A stretch of 35,957 nt of DNA, from the NCBI GenBank assembly GCA_030745835.1, contig JASLNU010000095.1:1-35957 (forward strand). The letters are read 5' to 3'. Origin of the DNA: GCA-2687515 sp002687515 (GTDB lineage Bacteria; Pseudomonadota; Alphaproteobacteria; Rhodospirillales; UBA2165). Shown piece after piece: positions 1 to 8,272 of this stretch. Each line of letters begins with the position of its first letter. Positions within the stretch are counted from its first letter, which is position 1. Both the position numbers and the translations under genes were made by a program. The notes beneath the pieces were generated by a model. It was not told the origin of the DNA, did not search any database, and saw nothing but the letters and a program-made list of their open reading frames with translations.

Positions 1-137
1 CTTCTACCCATTTAATGCCTTCCGGTCGCTCCTTGGGATCGCCGGGGACACGACCGCGCCGACCAGGGCGGGGTTATATTCGGGAGAGTGGCAGCATCCT
101 ACATGTTGTGGGTATGGGCGTTAAGCGGATAGGCACG
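1..137. repeat. Left arm of 137-bp terminal inverted repeat
   Basis: Bases 1-137 are the reverse complement of 35819-35955; position p pairs with 35956-p and the match stops at 138/35818. In this arm the sequence runs without visible break into the untranslated leader of the hydrolase gene at 183. A plus-strand frame is open from 2 to a TAA at 122-124, but I do not recognise the peptide. Because both ends of the window carry the same sequence in opposite orientation, a chimeric or snap-back join in amplification or assembly is likelier than a transposon end. Confidence 0.9.
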
Positions 138-182
138 GTCCGATCATCCTATTTGGACTGGGAAAGACCGGAGGATAGATGC

Positions 183-998
183 ATGAGAAGCTTGAGGAAC
201 ACCCGGACGTACCTGGCAATTCTATTATTGTCCGGATGGTGGATTTCCGGTCCCGCTTGGGCTGATATCCAGTGGGTTCAACTGCCCCTGAAGGGCGGCG
301 AAACGGTGCGCGGGGCGTTCGGCACCGTAGCCGGCGGCAAGCAGCCGGCGGTGATCTTCAATCACGGCACCGGGGTTCGCCATCTGGGCCATGACGGGGC
401 CGTGGCCAAGGACAATATGGATGTCCGCGATTACGTCAAAGCCCTCAATGGAATGGGCTATAACGCCATCGCGCCGATCCGCGATCATCTCGGCGATACC
501 GCGTATGTGGCGCGCGGCTCGACCGTCGGCTCGACCGACGATTGGGTGTCGGTGGTCGAATATGGCGTGCGGGTTTCCACCGCGGCCCGCGAATTTCTTT
601 CGGCCCGCGCCGAGGTTGACCCGTCGCGCATCGCCATCATGGGATTTTCAGAAGGCGGCAATGTCACCCTTTGGTCGGCGATCCGCCAGCGAAACTATCG
701 GGTGGTGGTGCTTTTATCGCCGGCGAGCCTCCGCGATGCCGGTGAATACAGCCTTCGCCAGGCCGCCAGGCGCGGCAACCTGTCCGCCATCGATGTGCCC
801 GTTTTCCTCGCCGTCGGCGAGGACGACAAACGCCCGATACGCAAAATCACCCAACGCCGCTTGATCCCCAACCTGCAAGCCCTGGGCAAGACCCTGGTTC
901 AGCGCAACGATTATCCGGGCGGGCACGATTGGTTTTACCGTCCGCGCGACGCCCTGATGAAGGATGTGCGGCGATTTCTGGCCGAACATCTGAAATGA
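183..998 (+). CDS. Exported dienelactone-hydrolase-like alpha/beta hydrolase
   Basis: A 271-residue protein. The ATG at 183 is chosen because GGAGG (170-174) lies 8 bases upstream and it opens a typical signal peptide: basic Arg-Asn-Thr-Arg start, hydrophobic stretch around residues 10-22, and an AWA|D cleavage site after residue 27. The open frame continues upstream to 15 but has no signal-peptide logic. The mature part has the alpha/beta-hydrolase fold: oxyanion-side FNHGTG (59-64), nucleophile elbow GFSEGG with Ser156, an acid in GEDD (212-215) and catalytic His248 in GGHDW. The length and order fit the dienelactone hydrolase/prolyl-oligopeptidase-like group. The substrate is unknown; the protein is expected in the periplasm. 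It stands apart from the UbiD operon by 90 bases and may be a separate unit. Confidence 0.85.
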   Translation: MRSLRNTRTYLAILLLSGWWISGPAWADIQWVQLPLKGGETVRGAFGTVAGGKQPAVIFNHGTGVRHLGHDGAVAKDNMDVRDYVKALNGMGYNAIAPIRDHLGDTAYVARGSTVGSTDDWVSVVEYGVRVSTAAREFLSARAEVDPSRIAIMGFSEGGNVTLWSAIRQRNYRVVVLLSPASLRDAGEYSLRQAARRGNLSAIDVPVFLAVGEDDKRPIRKITQRRLIPNLQALGKTLVQRNDYPGGHDWFYRPRDALMKDVRRFLAEHLK

Positions 999-1088
999 TG
1001 GCGCCGGAGGTATTTTCCAGAGCGGCGAGACGTGACATAGTTCCCCCGGCCAAAATCCAAGGCCGTGATAATATTCCGGGGAGGCGTC

Positions 1089-2726
1089 ATGGGTTCGGGG
1101 ACCCGCAGCTACCGCGATTTGCAGGAACATCTGGAGGCATTGTCCGACGCCGGGCTGGTCCACCGGATCGGCGAGAAAATCGACAAGGATGCGGAAATGC
1201 ATCCCCTGGTGCGCTGGCAGTTCCGGGGCGGCATCAATGAGGCCGAGCGCAAGGCATTCCTGTTCACCGATATCGTCGACGGCAAGGGCCGCGCCTTTGA
1301 TATCCCGGTGGCGGTCGGCGCGCTGGCCGCATCGCAAGCCGTCTACAGCGTCGGCATGCTTGTCCCGGTGGCTGAAATCAGCGGCAAATGGGATCATGCC
1401 CTGGCCAACCCCATTGCGCCCCGCGAGATCGAAAATGCGCCCTGCCACGAGGTCGTGCTGACCGGAAGCGATCTCGAAGGCGAAGGCAACGGCCTCGATG
1501 CGCTGCCGATCCCGGTTTCGACGCCGGGCTTTGATTCGGCGCCGACCCTGACCGCGACCAATGTCATCACCCGCGATCCCGAAACCGGTGGTCAGAACAT
1601 GGGCACCTACCGCGCCGGGCTGAAGGCAACCGACCGGCTGGTGGTGCGCATGGCGACCCGCACCGGCGGCGCCGAAGGCTATCTGCATTGGCAAAAATAC
1701 AAAGGGCGGGGCGAGGACATGCCCTGCGCCATCGTCCTCGGCTGCCCGCCTTTTGTCGCCTTCATGGGCCCGCAGAAACTGCCCCTCGGCATCGATGAAA
1801 TGGAGGTGGCCGGCGGCCTGGCCGGCGAACCGATCAACATGGTCAGGGCGAAAACGGTGGATTTGATGGTGCCGGCCGAGGCCGAGCTGGTGATCGAAGG
1901 CATCATCGATCCCCACGTCCTCGAGCCGGAAGGGCCGTTCGGCGAATCCCACGGCCATATCGCGCTCGAGGAATTCAACATGCCGATGCGCGTCACCGCG
2001 ATCACGCGAAAAGCCAAGCCGGTCATCCCATCCTATATCAGCCAGGTAACGCCGTCGGAATCGAGCACCATCAAGCGCGTCGCCTACGAGCCGCTGTTCC
2101 TTGCCCACCTCCGCGACGGGCTCGGCATCCGCGGCGTCAAGGGGGTGGCGCTGCACGAGCCCCTGACCTCGCTCTTGCGGGTCACCATCCTGACCATCGA
2201 AACCGGCGTGCCGAAGACCGAAATTTGGCGCGCCCTCAACGGCGCCGCCGCCTTCAAGAGCGACATGAGCAAGATCGTCGTCGCCGTCAATGACGACATT
2301 TCGCCGGAAAACGCCGATGCGCTTCTGTGGGCGATTTCGTACCGCAGCAATCCGGTCGAGGATATGAATATCCTGGCCCACCGGGGCCTCGGCCATGGCC
2401 CCAAGCGCGAGCACGGCAATGACGAGGACGGCACGCTTTTGATCGATGCCACCATGAAAAGCCCGATGCCGCCGCTGGCGCTTCCGGCCAGGCAATATAT
2501 GGAGCGCGCCAAGGAAATCTGGGAGCGGCTGCAACTGCCGCCGCTCAAGCCGGAAGCGCCCTGGCACGGCTATTCCCTCGGCGACTGGACCGAGACCTGG
2601 GAGGAAGATGCGCGGCGGGCGGCGGCGGGCAACTATCTGGACAACGGCGCCAAAACCCTGAAACGCCAGCAGCCGGACCTGGTGCCCGAAACCTCGGTCC
2701 GCGATATCGAGGACGGATGGGACTAA
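1089..2726 (+). CDS. UbiD-family prenyl-FMN-dependent decarboxylase
   Basis: A 545-residue protein. Start 1089 is chosen over 1065 because GGGAGG (1078-1083) sits 5 bases before it and the protein then begins in the usual UbiD way (GSGTRSYRDLQEHLEAL). The family carries out reversible non-oxidative decarboxylation of aromatic, heteroaromatic or alpha,beta-unsaturated acids using prenylated FMN made by UbiX. The signature EPEGPFGE at 279-286 supplies Glu281 and Glu286, equivalent to the paired catalytic glutamates of Fdc1/UbiD enzymes. No ubiX gene is present in the window. It is the first gene of an operon: the stop at 2724-2726 is one base from the next ATG, and it is followed by three molybdenum-hydroxylase subunits and an amidohydrolase. 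That points to catabolism of an aromatic or heteroaromatic acid rather than ubiquinone synthesis. Confidence 0.92.
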   Translation: MGSGTRSYRDLQEHLEALSDAGLVHRIGEKIDKDAEMHPLVRWQFRGGINEAERKAFLFTDIVDGKGRAFDIPVAVGALAASQAVYSVGMLVPVAEISGKWDHALANPIAPREIENAPCHEVVLTGSDLEGEGNGLDALPIPVSTPGFDSAPTLTATNVITRDPETGGQNMGTYRAGLKATDRLVVRMATRTGGAEGYLHWQKYKGRGEDMPCAIVLGCPPFVAFMGPQKLPLGIDEMEVAGGLAGEPINMVRAKTVDLMVPAEAELVIEGIIDPHVLEPEGPFGESHGHIALEEFNMPMRVTAITRKAKPVIPSYISQVTPSESSTIKRVAYEPLFLAHLRDGLGIRGVKGVALHEPLTSLLRVTILTIETGVPKTEIWRALNGAAAFKSDMSKIVVAVNDDISPENADALLWAISYRSNPVEDMNILAHRGLGHGPKREHGNDEDGTLLIDATMKSPMPPLALPARQYMERAKEIWERLQLPPLKPEAPWHGYSLGDWTETWEEDARRAAAGNYLDNGAKTLKRQQPDLVPETSVRDIEDGWD

Positions 2727-2727
2727 A

Positions 2728-3597
2728 ATGAAACCGGCTCCCTTCGAATATTTTGCAGCCGGCGGCGCCGAGGACGCAATCCGCCTCCTCGGCGAATATG
2801 GCGACGAGGCGCTGATACTGGCCGGCGGCCAATCGCTGGTGCCGATGATGAATATGCGCCTGGCCCGGCCCTCGGTGCTCATCGATATCAACGGATGCGC
2901 CGATCTGAGCGGTATCAATGGCGGCGCTGGCGGTTGCCGTATCGGCGCCGCAACCAGGCAAAAACATCTCATGAAATCAGCCGAAGTGGCGGACAAGGTG
3001 CCGCTTTTGGCCAAGGCGCTGCCCTTCGTCGGCCATCTCCAGACACGTAACCGGGGCACCATCGGCGGCAGTATCGCGCATGGCGACCCCAGCGCCGAAA
3101 TACCGCTGGTGGGGGTTACCCTGGACGCCGAAATTACCTTGCGGAACATGGATGGCGAAAGGAGTATCGCGGCCAGTAAGTTCTACGACGGCCCGATGAG
3201 CACGGCGCGCGAAGCGGACGAATGCCTGACCGAGGTGCAATTTCCGGTTTGGGCCGAGACATCCGGCGCCGCCTTTCACGAGGTCAGCGAGCGGCACGGC
3301 GATTTCGCCATCGTCTCGGCGGCGGCGCAGGTTCAATTGGACGCGGGCGGAACCTGTATCCGGGCCGCCCTCGGCATCGGCGGCGCCCATCCGTATCCGA
3401 TAAAAGCCGAAACGGCTGAAGCGGTCCTGACCGGAAGCGATCTTAACGGTGATGTCATCGCCGAGGCCGCGAATATTGCCGCCGGGGGGATCGAGGCGAT
3501 GAGCGACGTGCACGCCAGCGCCGCCTACCGCGGGCGGGTGGCGCGTGTTTTGGCCGAACGGGCGATCACCGACGCCCTCGCGGAGGCGCGCCGATGA
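2728..3597 (+). CDS. Molybdenum hydroxylase FAD subunit (CoxM/XdhB type)
   Basis: A 289-residue medium subunit of a xanthine-oxidase-family enzyme, relaying electrons from the 2Fe-2S subunit to FAD. Both FAD-binding signatures are present: AGGQS at residues 32-36 and TIGGS at 111-115. The C-terminal CO-dehydrogenase flavoprotein domain covers roughly residues 175-285. Its length is normal for the family. It begins one base after the UbiD stop and its end overlaps the next ORF by 4 bases (ATGA), so the three subunits are translationally coupled. The CoxM name describes the family only; the large subunit lacks the carbon-monoxide dehydrogenase active-site loop. Confidence 0.93.
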   Translation: MKPAPFEYFAAGGAEDAIRLLGEYGDEALILAGGQSLVPMMNMRLARPSVLIDINGCADLSGINGGAGGCRIGAATRQKHLMKSAEVADKVPLLAKALPFVGHLQTRNRGTIGGSIAHGDPSAEIPLVGVTLDAEITLRNMDGERSIAASKFYDGPMSTAREADECLTEVQFPVWAETSGAAFHEVSERHGDFAIVSAAAQVQLDAGGTCIRAALGIGGAHPYPIKAETAEAVLTGSDLNGDVIAEAANIAAGGIEAMSDVHASAAYRGRVARVLAERAITDALAEARR

Positions 3598-4082
3598 AAC
3601 CGCGCACCATATCGCTGACCGTCAACGGCCATCAACGTAGCGCCGAGGCCGAGCCGCGCCTGACCTTGCTCGATTTCCTGCGCGATCAATTGAACGTCAC
3701 CGGCGCCCATATGGGCTGCGAGCATGGCGTCTGCGGCGCTTGCACGGTGCTTCTCGATGGCGAGCCGGTGCGCGCCTGTCTGATGTTCGCGGTGCAGGCC
3801 GAGGGCAAAAGCATCACCACCGTGGAGGGCCTGCTCGGCGAGGATGGCGAACCAAGCCCGCTGCAGGAAGCCTTCCGCGATGCGCACGCGTTGCAATGCG
3901 GCTACTGCACGCCGGGCATGTTGATCGCCGCGGCGGCGCTTCTGGCCGACAACCCGGACCCCGGCGAAGATCAAATCCGCGAGGCCATCGGCGGCAACAT
4001 CTGCCGCTGTACCGGTTACGTGCAGATAATCGAAGCCATCAAGTTGGCCGCCAAACAAGAAAATGAGGAGGCGCGGCCATGA
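3594..4082 (+). CDS. Molybdenum hydroxylase 2Fe-2S subunit (CoxS type)
   Basis: A 162-residue small subunit with two [2Fe-2S] centres. The plant-ferredoxin-type cluster uses Cys42, Cys47, Cys50 and Cys62 (GCEHGVCGAC...C). The second, helical-bundle cluster uses Cys102, Cys105, Cys137 and Cys139 (QCGYC and CRC). All eight ligands are present, so the subunit should be functional. It overlaps its neighbours on both sides by 4 bases (ATGA at 3594-3597 and 4079-4082). It passes electrons from the molybdopterin subunit to the FAD subunit in the cytoplasm. Confidence 0.95.
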   Translation: MKPRTISLTVNGHQRSAEAEPRLTLLDFLRDQLNVTGAHMGCEHGVCGACTVLLDGEPVRACLMFAVQAEGKSITTVEGLLGEDGEPSPLQEAFRDAHALQCGYCTPGMLIAAAALLADNPDPGEDQIREAIGGNICRCTGYVQIIEAIKLAAKQENEEARP

Positions 4083-6481
4083 ACGACGCGGCTCCCAACA
4101 CCCGCCCCAATACTCTCTATGTCGCGCAGAAGCGGCGGACCAAGGAAGACAAGCGCTTCGTCACCGGGCGCGGCAGTTTCATCCAGGATTTGCAACGCCC
4201 CGGCATGCTGCATGTGGCGGTATTGCCGAGCCCTTATCCGCGCGCCGAAATCAACGCCATCGACGCCGGCGCGGCGCTGGCCCAGCCCGGCGTTCACGCC
4301 GTCCTCGAGGGCGCCGAACTGGCCGACGCCACCAGCCCCCTCTATGGCGGGCTGAAGACGCCGGGCGTTAAATGGCGGCCGCTGGCCCATGAGCTGACCC
4401 GCTATGCCGGCGAATGGGTGGCCGCCGTCGCCGCCGACAGCCGCGCCATCGCCGAAGACGCCATGGAATTGATCGACGTCGATTACGCGGCGACCGACCC
4501 GGTGATCGACCCCGAGGAAGCCTACCGGCCGGGCTCGCCAACCGTGCATCCGGAACACGGCTCCAACGTCCTCTACGACGGCGCCTTCACCTGGGGCCCG
4601 GTCGACGACGATTTCGCCGCCGCCGATCAGACCTTGAGCTTCCGCGCCCGCTGGCACCGCTCATCGACGGTGCCCATCGAAACCTTCGGCGCCGTCGCCG
4701 AATGGGACGAGGGGCGGGGAATATTGGAGGTCTGGGCATCGATCCAGATGCCCAACTATGCCGACCAGATCGCATCGGCGTTGGGCCTCCCCATCAACGC
4801 CGTCCGCGTCCATCAGGATGTCGATGTCGGCGGCAGCTACGGTGTCAAGCGCGGCATCAAGCATACCGTTCTGATCGGTTATTTGAGCCGCAAGCTGGGC
4901 CGGCCGATCCGCCTGATCGAGGACCGGCTCGACAATATGGGCGGCGGCGACGCGCACGGGCCCGACCGCATCTTCGATACCATCGTTGCCTTCAACGATG
5001 ACGGCGAGATCAAGTCCCTGAAAATCCGCGCCCTCGACGATGCCGGCGCCTATCCGGGGCGGGGGCCGTTCCAATTGGGCAAGCCGATCGCCGCCATCGT
5101 CGGCCCCTACCGCATCAACAGCGTCCATTACGAAGCCATTTCGGTGACCACCAACAAGACCGGCCAGGTGCCGGTGCGCGGTTTCGGCCAGGCGCCGACC
5201 AATTACATGATCGAGCGCGCCGTCGACAAGGTGGCGGCGGCGCTGAGCATGGACCGGGTCGAAATCCGGCGGCGCAACTTCATCCAGCCCGATCAGTTCC
5301 CCTACGAGATTCCGAGCGGCACCAAATATGACAGCGGCAATTACCCGGCGGTGCTCGATAAGGCGCTGGCGCTGGCCGATTTCGATGCGCTGACCCGGCG
5401 CCGCGACGACATCCGCGCCGCCGGCAGGCTGGCCGGCATCGGGCTCGCCACCTGCCTGGAGCCCGGCGGCGGCAACAACATGTTCGAATATCTGATGAAC
5501 CCGTCGGCCGAAATCACCACCTTCATGGAAGGCGCCGAGGCACGCATCGACGCCGATGGCTGCATTACCGGGGTGATGGGCACGACCACCTCGGGCCAGG
5601 GCCACGAAACCCTGGTCGCCACCATCTTGGGCGAGGAATTGGAGCGCGACCCGGACGCCATCCGCGTCATTCACGCCGACACCCTGGCCGCCCTGCCGAC
5701 CCGCAGCCCGGTGGCCAGCCGCATGGCGATCATGCTCGGCGGCGCGGTGGCCGGCGCGGCGGAGAAGCTGAAAGCCCAGATTATGAATATCGCATCCCAC
5801 AACCTGGAGCGGCCAGCCGAACAGCTGGAATATTCCGGCGGCGATGTCTCCGTGCGCGGCGATCCGGCGCGGAAATTAACCTGGAACGAGATCTGCTTCA
5901 TCGCCCACAAGCAGTTCCACAAACTGCCGGTCGGCGCGGCGCCGGGCCTGCAGGCGCAGCATGTCTGGCAGGTGCCGCTGGGTGGGCATTTGCCGGACGA
6001 AAACGGCCGTGTGCAGCTTTATCCCTGTTTTTCCTTCCAGGCCCATATCCCGCTGGTCGAGATCGATCCCGGCACCGGCAAGGTCAGGATCCTCGATTAC
6101 TTCATCGCCCACGATTGCGGCACGGTGATCAATCCCGATATCGTGCGCGGCATGATCATTGGCGGCATCGCGCACGGCATTGGCGCCGCCCTCTACGAGC
6201 AATTCAAATATGCCCCGGGCGGCCAGTTTCTGAGCGCCACCTTCGCCGATTACCTGATGCCGTCGACCTTCGAGGTGCCGCTGGTTCGCGACACCGAACA
6301 TTGCACGCCATCGCCGCTGACCTCGCACGGCCAGAAGGGTTCCGGCGAGGGCGGCTATCTGGGCGCTCCGGCGGCCATCGCCAGCGCCGTCAACGACGCC
6401 CTGGCGCCGAGGCGGCTCGAAATCGACCAGGTGCCGATGCGCATGTCCATTATCGAAGAACTGCTGAACGGAAACACCTAA
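4079..6481 (+). CDS. Molybdenum hydroxylase large subunit (molybdopterin-binding)
   Basis: An 800-residue catalytic subunit of a xanthine-oxidase-family hydroxylase, binding the molybdopterin cofactor. The N-terminal a/b hammerhead domain includes FVTGRGSFIQDL (residues 23-34). The FGQAP motif lies in the position of the usual RGAGRP loop (VRGFGQAPTNY). The catalytic glutamate is Glu757 in KGSGEGG. The CO-dehydrogenase loop (AYRCSFR type) is absent, so the substrate is not CO; hydroxylation of a heteroaromatic ring or oxidation of an aldehyde is expected. GEGG instead of the common GEAG and the FGQ loop set it apart from the second large subunit at 17458-19863. Its stop (TAA, 6479-6481) shares one base with the next ATG. 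Confidence 0.92.
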   Translation: MNDAAPNTRPNTLYVAQKRRTKEDKRFVTGRGSFIQDLQRPGMLHVAVLPSPYPRAEINAIDAGAALAQPGVHAVLEGAELADATSPLYGGLKTPGVKWRPLAHELTRYAGEWVAAVAADSRAIAEDAMELIDVDYAATDPVIDPEEAYRPGSPTVHPEHGSNVLYDGAFTWGPVDDDFAAADQTLSFRARWHRSSTVPIETFGAVAEWDEGRGILEVWASIQMPNYADQIASALGLPINAVRVHQDVDVGGSYGVKRGIKHTVLIGYLSRKLGRPIRLIEDRLDNMGGGDAHGPDRIFDTIVAFNDDGEIKSLKIRALDDAGAYPGRGPFQLGKPIAAIVGPYRINSVHYEAISVTTNKTGQVPVRGFGQAPTNYMIERAVDKVAAALSMDRVEIRRRNFIQPDQFPYEIPSGTKYDSGNYPAVLDKALALADFDALTRRRDDIRAAGRLAGIGLATCLEPGGGNNMFEYLMNPSAEITTFMEGAEARIDADGCITGVMGTTTSGQGHETLVATILGEELERDPDAIRVIHADTLAALPTRSPVASRMAIMLGGAVAGAAEKLKAQIMNIASHNLERPAEQLEYSGGDVSVRGDPARKLTWNEICFIAHKQFHKLPVGAAPGLQAQHVWQVPLGGHLPDENGRVQLYPCFSFQAHIPLVEIDPGTGKVRILDYFIAHDCGTVINPDIVRGMIIGGIAHGIGAALYEQFKYAPGGQFLSATFADYLMPSTFEVPLVRDTEHCTPSPLTSHGQKGSGEGGYLGAPAAIASAVNDALAPRRLEIDQVPMRMSIIEELLNGNT

Positions 6482-7464
6482 TGATCATCGACACGCACGC
6501 CCATTTCACGCCGCAAGCCATGCTCGACGCGCTTTTAAAAGAGGCGGCGCGCTTCCCGTCGGTCGAAACCCTGCACCAGGACGGCGATTACAAGCTGGCC
6601 TTCGCCGGCGGCGCGCCGACCCGCCCGATTTCGCCGAAGCTGCGCGACACCGAACAGCGCCTCGGCTGGATGGACCAATGTTCAATCGATGCCCAGGTGG
6701 TGGGCGGCTGGCTGGACAGCTTCGGTTACGAATTGCCGGCGGACGAGGGCGCCGCCTGGTCGCGCTTTTTGAACCAGCATCTGATGGCCGGAACGGGCGG
6801 CGAGGCGCGCCTGAAGCCGCTCGCCTCGGTGCCGCTGCAATCGGGCAAGCTGGCCGCCGAGGTTCTGGAAGAGGCCATCAAGGACGGCTTCGTCGGCGCC
6901 ATGATCGGCACCCAGCCGCACGGCCAATCGGGCAATCTCGATGATCCCGACCTGGACCCGTTCTGGGAAGCGGCGTCAAGTTTGGGCGCGGTCCTTTACC
7001 TGCACCCGATGTTCGGCTGCGGCGATCCCCGGCTTCTGGATTACGGCATGATGAACGCCGTCGGCCGCGGCGTCGATACCACCACCGCCATTTCAAGGCT
7101 CCTGTTCTCCGGCCATTTCCTCAAATATACCGGGCTCAAGTTCATCCTTTCGCACGGCGGCGGCGGCATCCCCTATCTAATGGGCCGGCTGGCGCGCAAC
7201 CGGGACATCCATCCCGGCGACTATGCCGACCCGGAAGCGGGTTTCAAGACGCTCTATTTCGACAGCGTCCTGTTCGACGAGGAAGCGCTCAAATTCCTGG
7301 CCACCCTGGCCGGCACCGGCAGGATCATGCTCGGCTCCGACTACCCGTTCCCGATCGGCGATCCGGAACCTTGCGGTATCGTTCACCGGGCCGGTTTCGA
7401 CGGGACCGCCACCAGCGCCATCCTCGGCGATACGGCGGCGGATATGTTCGGGATCGGGGGGTAA
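6481..7464 (+). CDS. ACMSD-type amidohydrolase (non-oxidative decarboxylase or hydrolase)
   Basis: A 327-residue member of the amidohydrolase-2 family, which includes ACMSD and gamma-resorcylate decarboxylase. The ATG at 6481 overlaps the upstream stop as TAATG and is directly followed by the metal motif IIDTHAH. Metal and catalytic residues match the ACMSD set: His6 and His8, His175 (LYLHP), His225 (LSHGGGG) and Asp287 (GSDYPF). Such enzymes decarboxylate aromatic or muconic-semialdehyde acids or open lactones. As last gene of the UbiD/molybdenum-hydroxylase operon it probably acts on the hydroxylated product. Upstream in-frame codons back to 6115 lie inside the large subunit and are not part of this gene. 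Confidence 0.9.
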   Translation: MIIDTHAHFTPQAMLDALLKEAARFPSVETLHQDGDYKLAFAGGAPTRPISPKLRDTEQRLGWMDQCSIDAQVVGGWLDSFGYELPADEGAAWSRFLNQHLMAGTGGEARLKPLASVPLQSGKLAAEVLEEAIKDGFVGAMIGTQPHGQSGNLDDPDLDPFWEAASSLGAVLYLHPMFGCGDPRLLDYGMMNAVGRGVDTTTAISRLLFSGHFLKYTGLKFILSHGGGGIPYLMGRLARNRDIHPGDYADPEAGFKTLYFDSVLFDEEALKFLATLAGTGRIMLGSDYPFPIGDPEPCGIVHRAGFDGTATSAILGDTAADMFGIGG

Positions 7465-7467
7465 TAG

Positions 7468-7632
7468 GCGCGCAAAGCCTTGAAACATCGACAGCGGCTC
7501 GAGAGACAGCAAGCCTTGCGATCCGAACGCTTGCGCGCCGCCATCCGGGAAGGCGATGCCGCGTTGGCGCGCGGCGAATTCACCGATCTGAAAACGGACC
7601 GGGAATTGGACGCATTTTTCGCCGAGCTTTAA
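7468..7632 (+). pseudogene. Truncated ParD-like antitoxin remnant
   Basis: The frame entered after the TAG at 7465-7467 encodes 54 residues ending at TAA 7630-7632 and reads like the C-terminal half of a ParD/CopG-type antitoxin (ERLRAAIREGDAALARGE, then a Phe/Leu-rich toxin-contact tail). The ribbon-helix-helix N-terminus that should precede it is missing: the frame starts 4 bases after the amidohydrolase stop, and only a TTG at 7480 could start it. No ParE-like toxin follows. I read it as the scar of a lost toxin-antitoxin module, and as the right boundary of the UbiD operon. Confidence 0.6.
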
Positions 7633-7676
7633 ATCGGTGCTGATATCCGGCCCGGCTGGGCGAGATATTATACTTC

Positions 7677-7794
7677 ATCGTCATGCCCCGACCCTCTTTG
7701 GATTTTACTGGCGGGGCATCCAGAAATCGTTCGGTGGGCGCCTCTGGATACCCCGGTCGATCCCCCGATCAAGTCGGGGGAGGGTAATGACGAT
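7677..7794. repeat. Palindromic dispersed-repeat-like element
   Basis: An element of about 118 bp bounded by perfect 8-bp inverted ends (ATCGTCAT at 7677-7684, ATGACGAT at 7787-7794). It contains an inner hairpin CCCCCGA-TCAAG-TCGGGGG and a run GGGGCATCCAGAAATCG. The style (CGTCATnCC...GGCATCCAG...GGATnCCC...ATGACG) resembles the non-coding repeats scattered through many alphaproteobacterial genomes. The rest of 7633-8080 holds only this element and the BenE fragment. Confidence 0.7.
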
Positions 7795-7825
7795 TGAAAT
7801 TGGTGGCAAATAAGAATCTCCCGAT

Positions 7826-7980
7826 CTCCAATCCTTGGCCGTAAAATCCCTCCGTTCCAGCAGCCACGATGTGGCGAAGCCGAAGATCAGGCCCCGGAAG
7901 GGGGCGCCGATATTGAACACCGGGATGTCGGCGGCGGTCACCAGAAACGTGATCAGCGCGCCCAGAACAGCCGGTGGTAG
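7826..7980 (-). pseudogene. BenE-type benzoate/H+ symporter C-terminal fragment
   Basis: The minus strand encodes about 50 residues that fit the last membrane region of BenE-family benzoate transporters: VLGALITFLVTAADIP, then IGAPFRGLIFGFA and a basic LLERR tail. There is no start codon, and the reading continues into the palindromic element at 7677-7794, where the natural stop was probably lost. Upstream (7981-8080) the frame runs into low-complexity sequence. Only the terminal piece of a gene that is usually about 390 residues survives, so it is a pseudogene. The assignment rests on family pattern memory. Confidence 0.5.
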
Positions 7981-8080
7981 AACTGTTGAAACTGTTGATA
8001 CAACCGCATAACCGTTGTAATCATTCGCGGGCGATAGGTAGCGGCCGCGAGCGACAGCAACAGAATGGTGTAACGATCAA

Positions 8081-8260
8081 ATGTATGGAAAGGTATCGAA
8101 ACCGCGCAAGCTTCTATGGCCAATCATAGCTGGCGCCGCATTCGGCGGCTGGGTGATATATTCGGGCTCGGATTGGAAACTCAGCCTGCTCGGTTTCGTG
8201 CCGGCCGTACTTTTCGCGGCTATTTTCCTGTGGGCGGTGATCTCGGAAAAACGGATCTAG
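8081..8260 (+). CDS. Small two-helix membrane protein (hypothetical)
   Basis: A 59-residue ORF from ATG 8081 to TAG 8258-8260. After a basic start (KVSKPRK) come two hydrophobic segments: residues about 11-27 (LLWPIIAGAAFGGWVIY) and 34-54 (LSLLGFVPAVLFAAIFLWAVI), separated by a short polar turn, with a charged SEKRI end. This is the pattern of a small inner-membrane hairpin protein. I do not recognise a family. No good Shine-Dalgarno site is visible, and the in-frame upstream codons to 8042 contain no other ATG. It lies in a scarred region and might be a fragment, but the hydrophobic pattern argues for a real product. Confidence 0.5.
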   Translation: MYGKVSKPRKLLWPIIAGAAFGGWVIYSGSDWKLSLLGFVPAVLFAAIFLWAVISEKRI

Positions 8261-8272
8261 TGGCCGGGCTCC

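Noticed and set aside
714..3149. 811-codon minus-strand open frame
   Set aside because: It runs antisense across the well-supported hydrolase, UbiD and FAD-subunit genes, shows Arg/Gly/His-rich low-complexity composition and no family motif; long antisense frames are common in GC-rich DNA.
4079..6481. Carbon monoxide dehydrogenase
   Set aside because: The subunit set looks like CoxMSL, but neither large subunit (here or at 17458-19863) has the CO-dehydrogenase active-site loop; both fit other xanthine-oxidase-family hydroxylases.
1089..7464. Furan-2,5-dicarboxylate/furoate (Hmf) pathway
   Set aside because: UbiD plus a three-subunit molybdenum enzyme recalls it, but the furoyl-CoA ligase and CoA-intermediate genes are absent, so a specific assignment is not supported.
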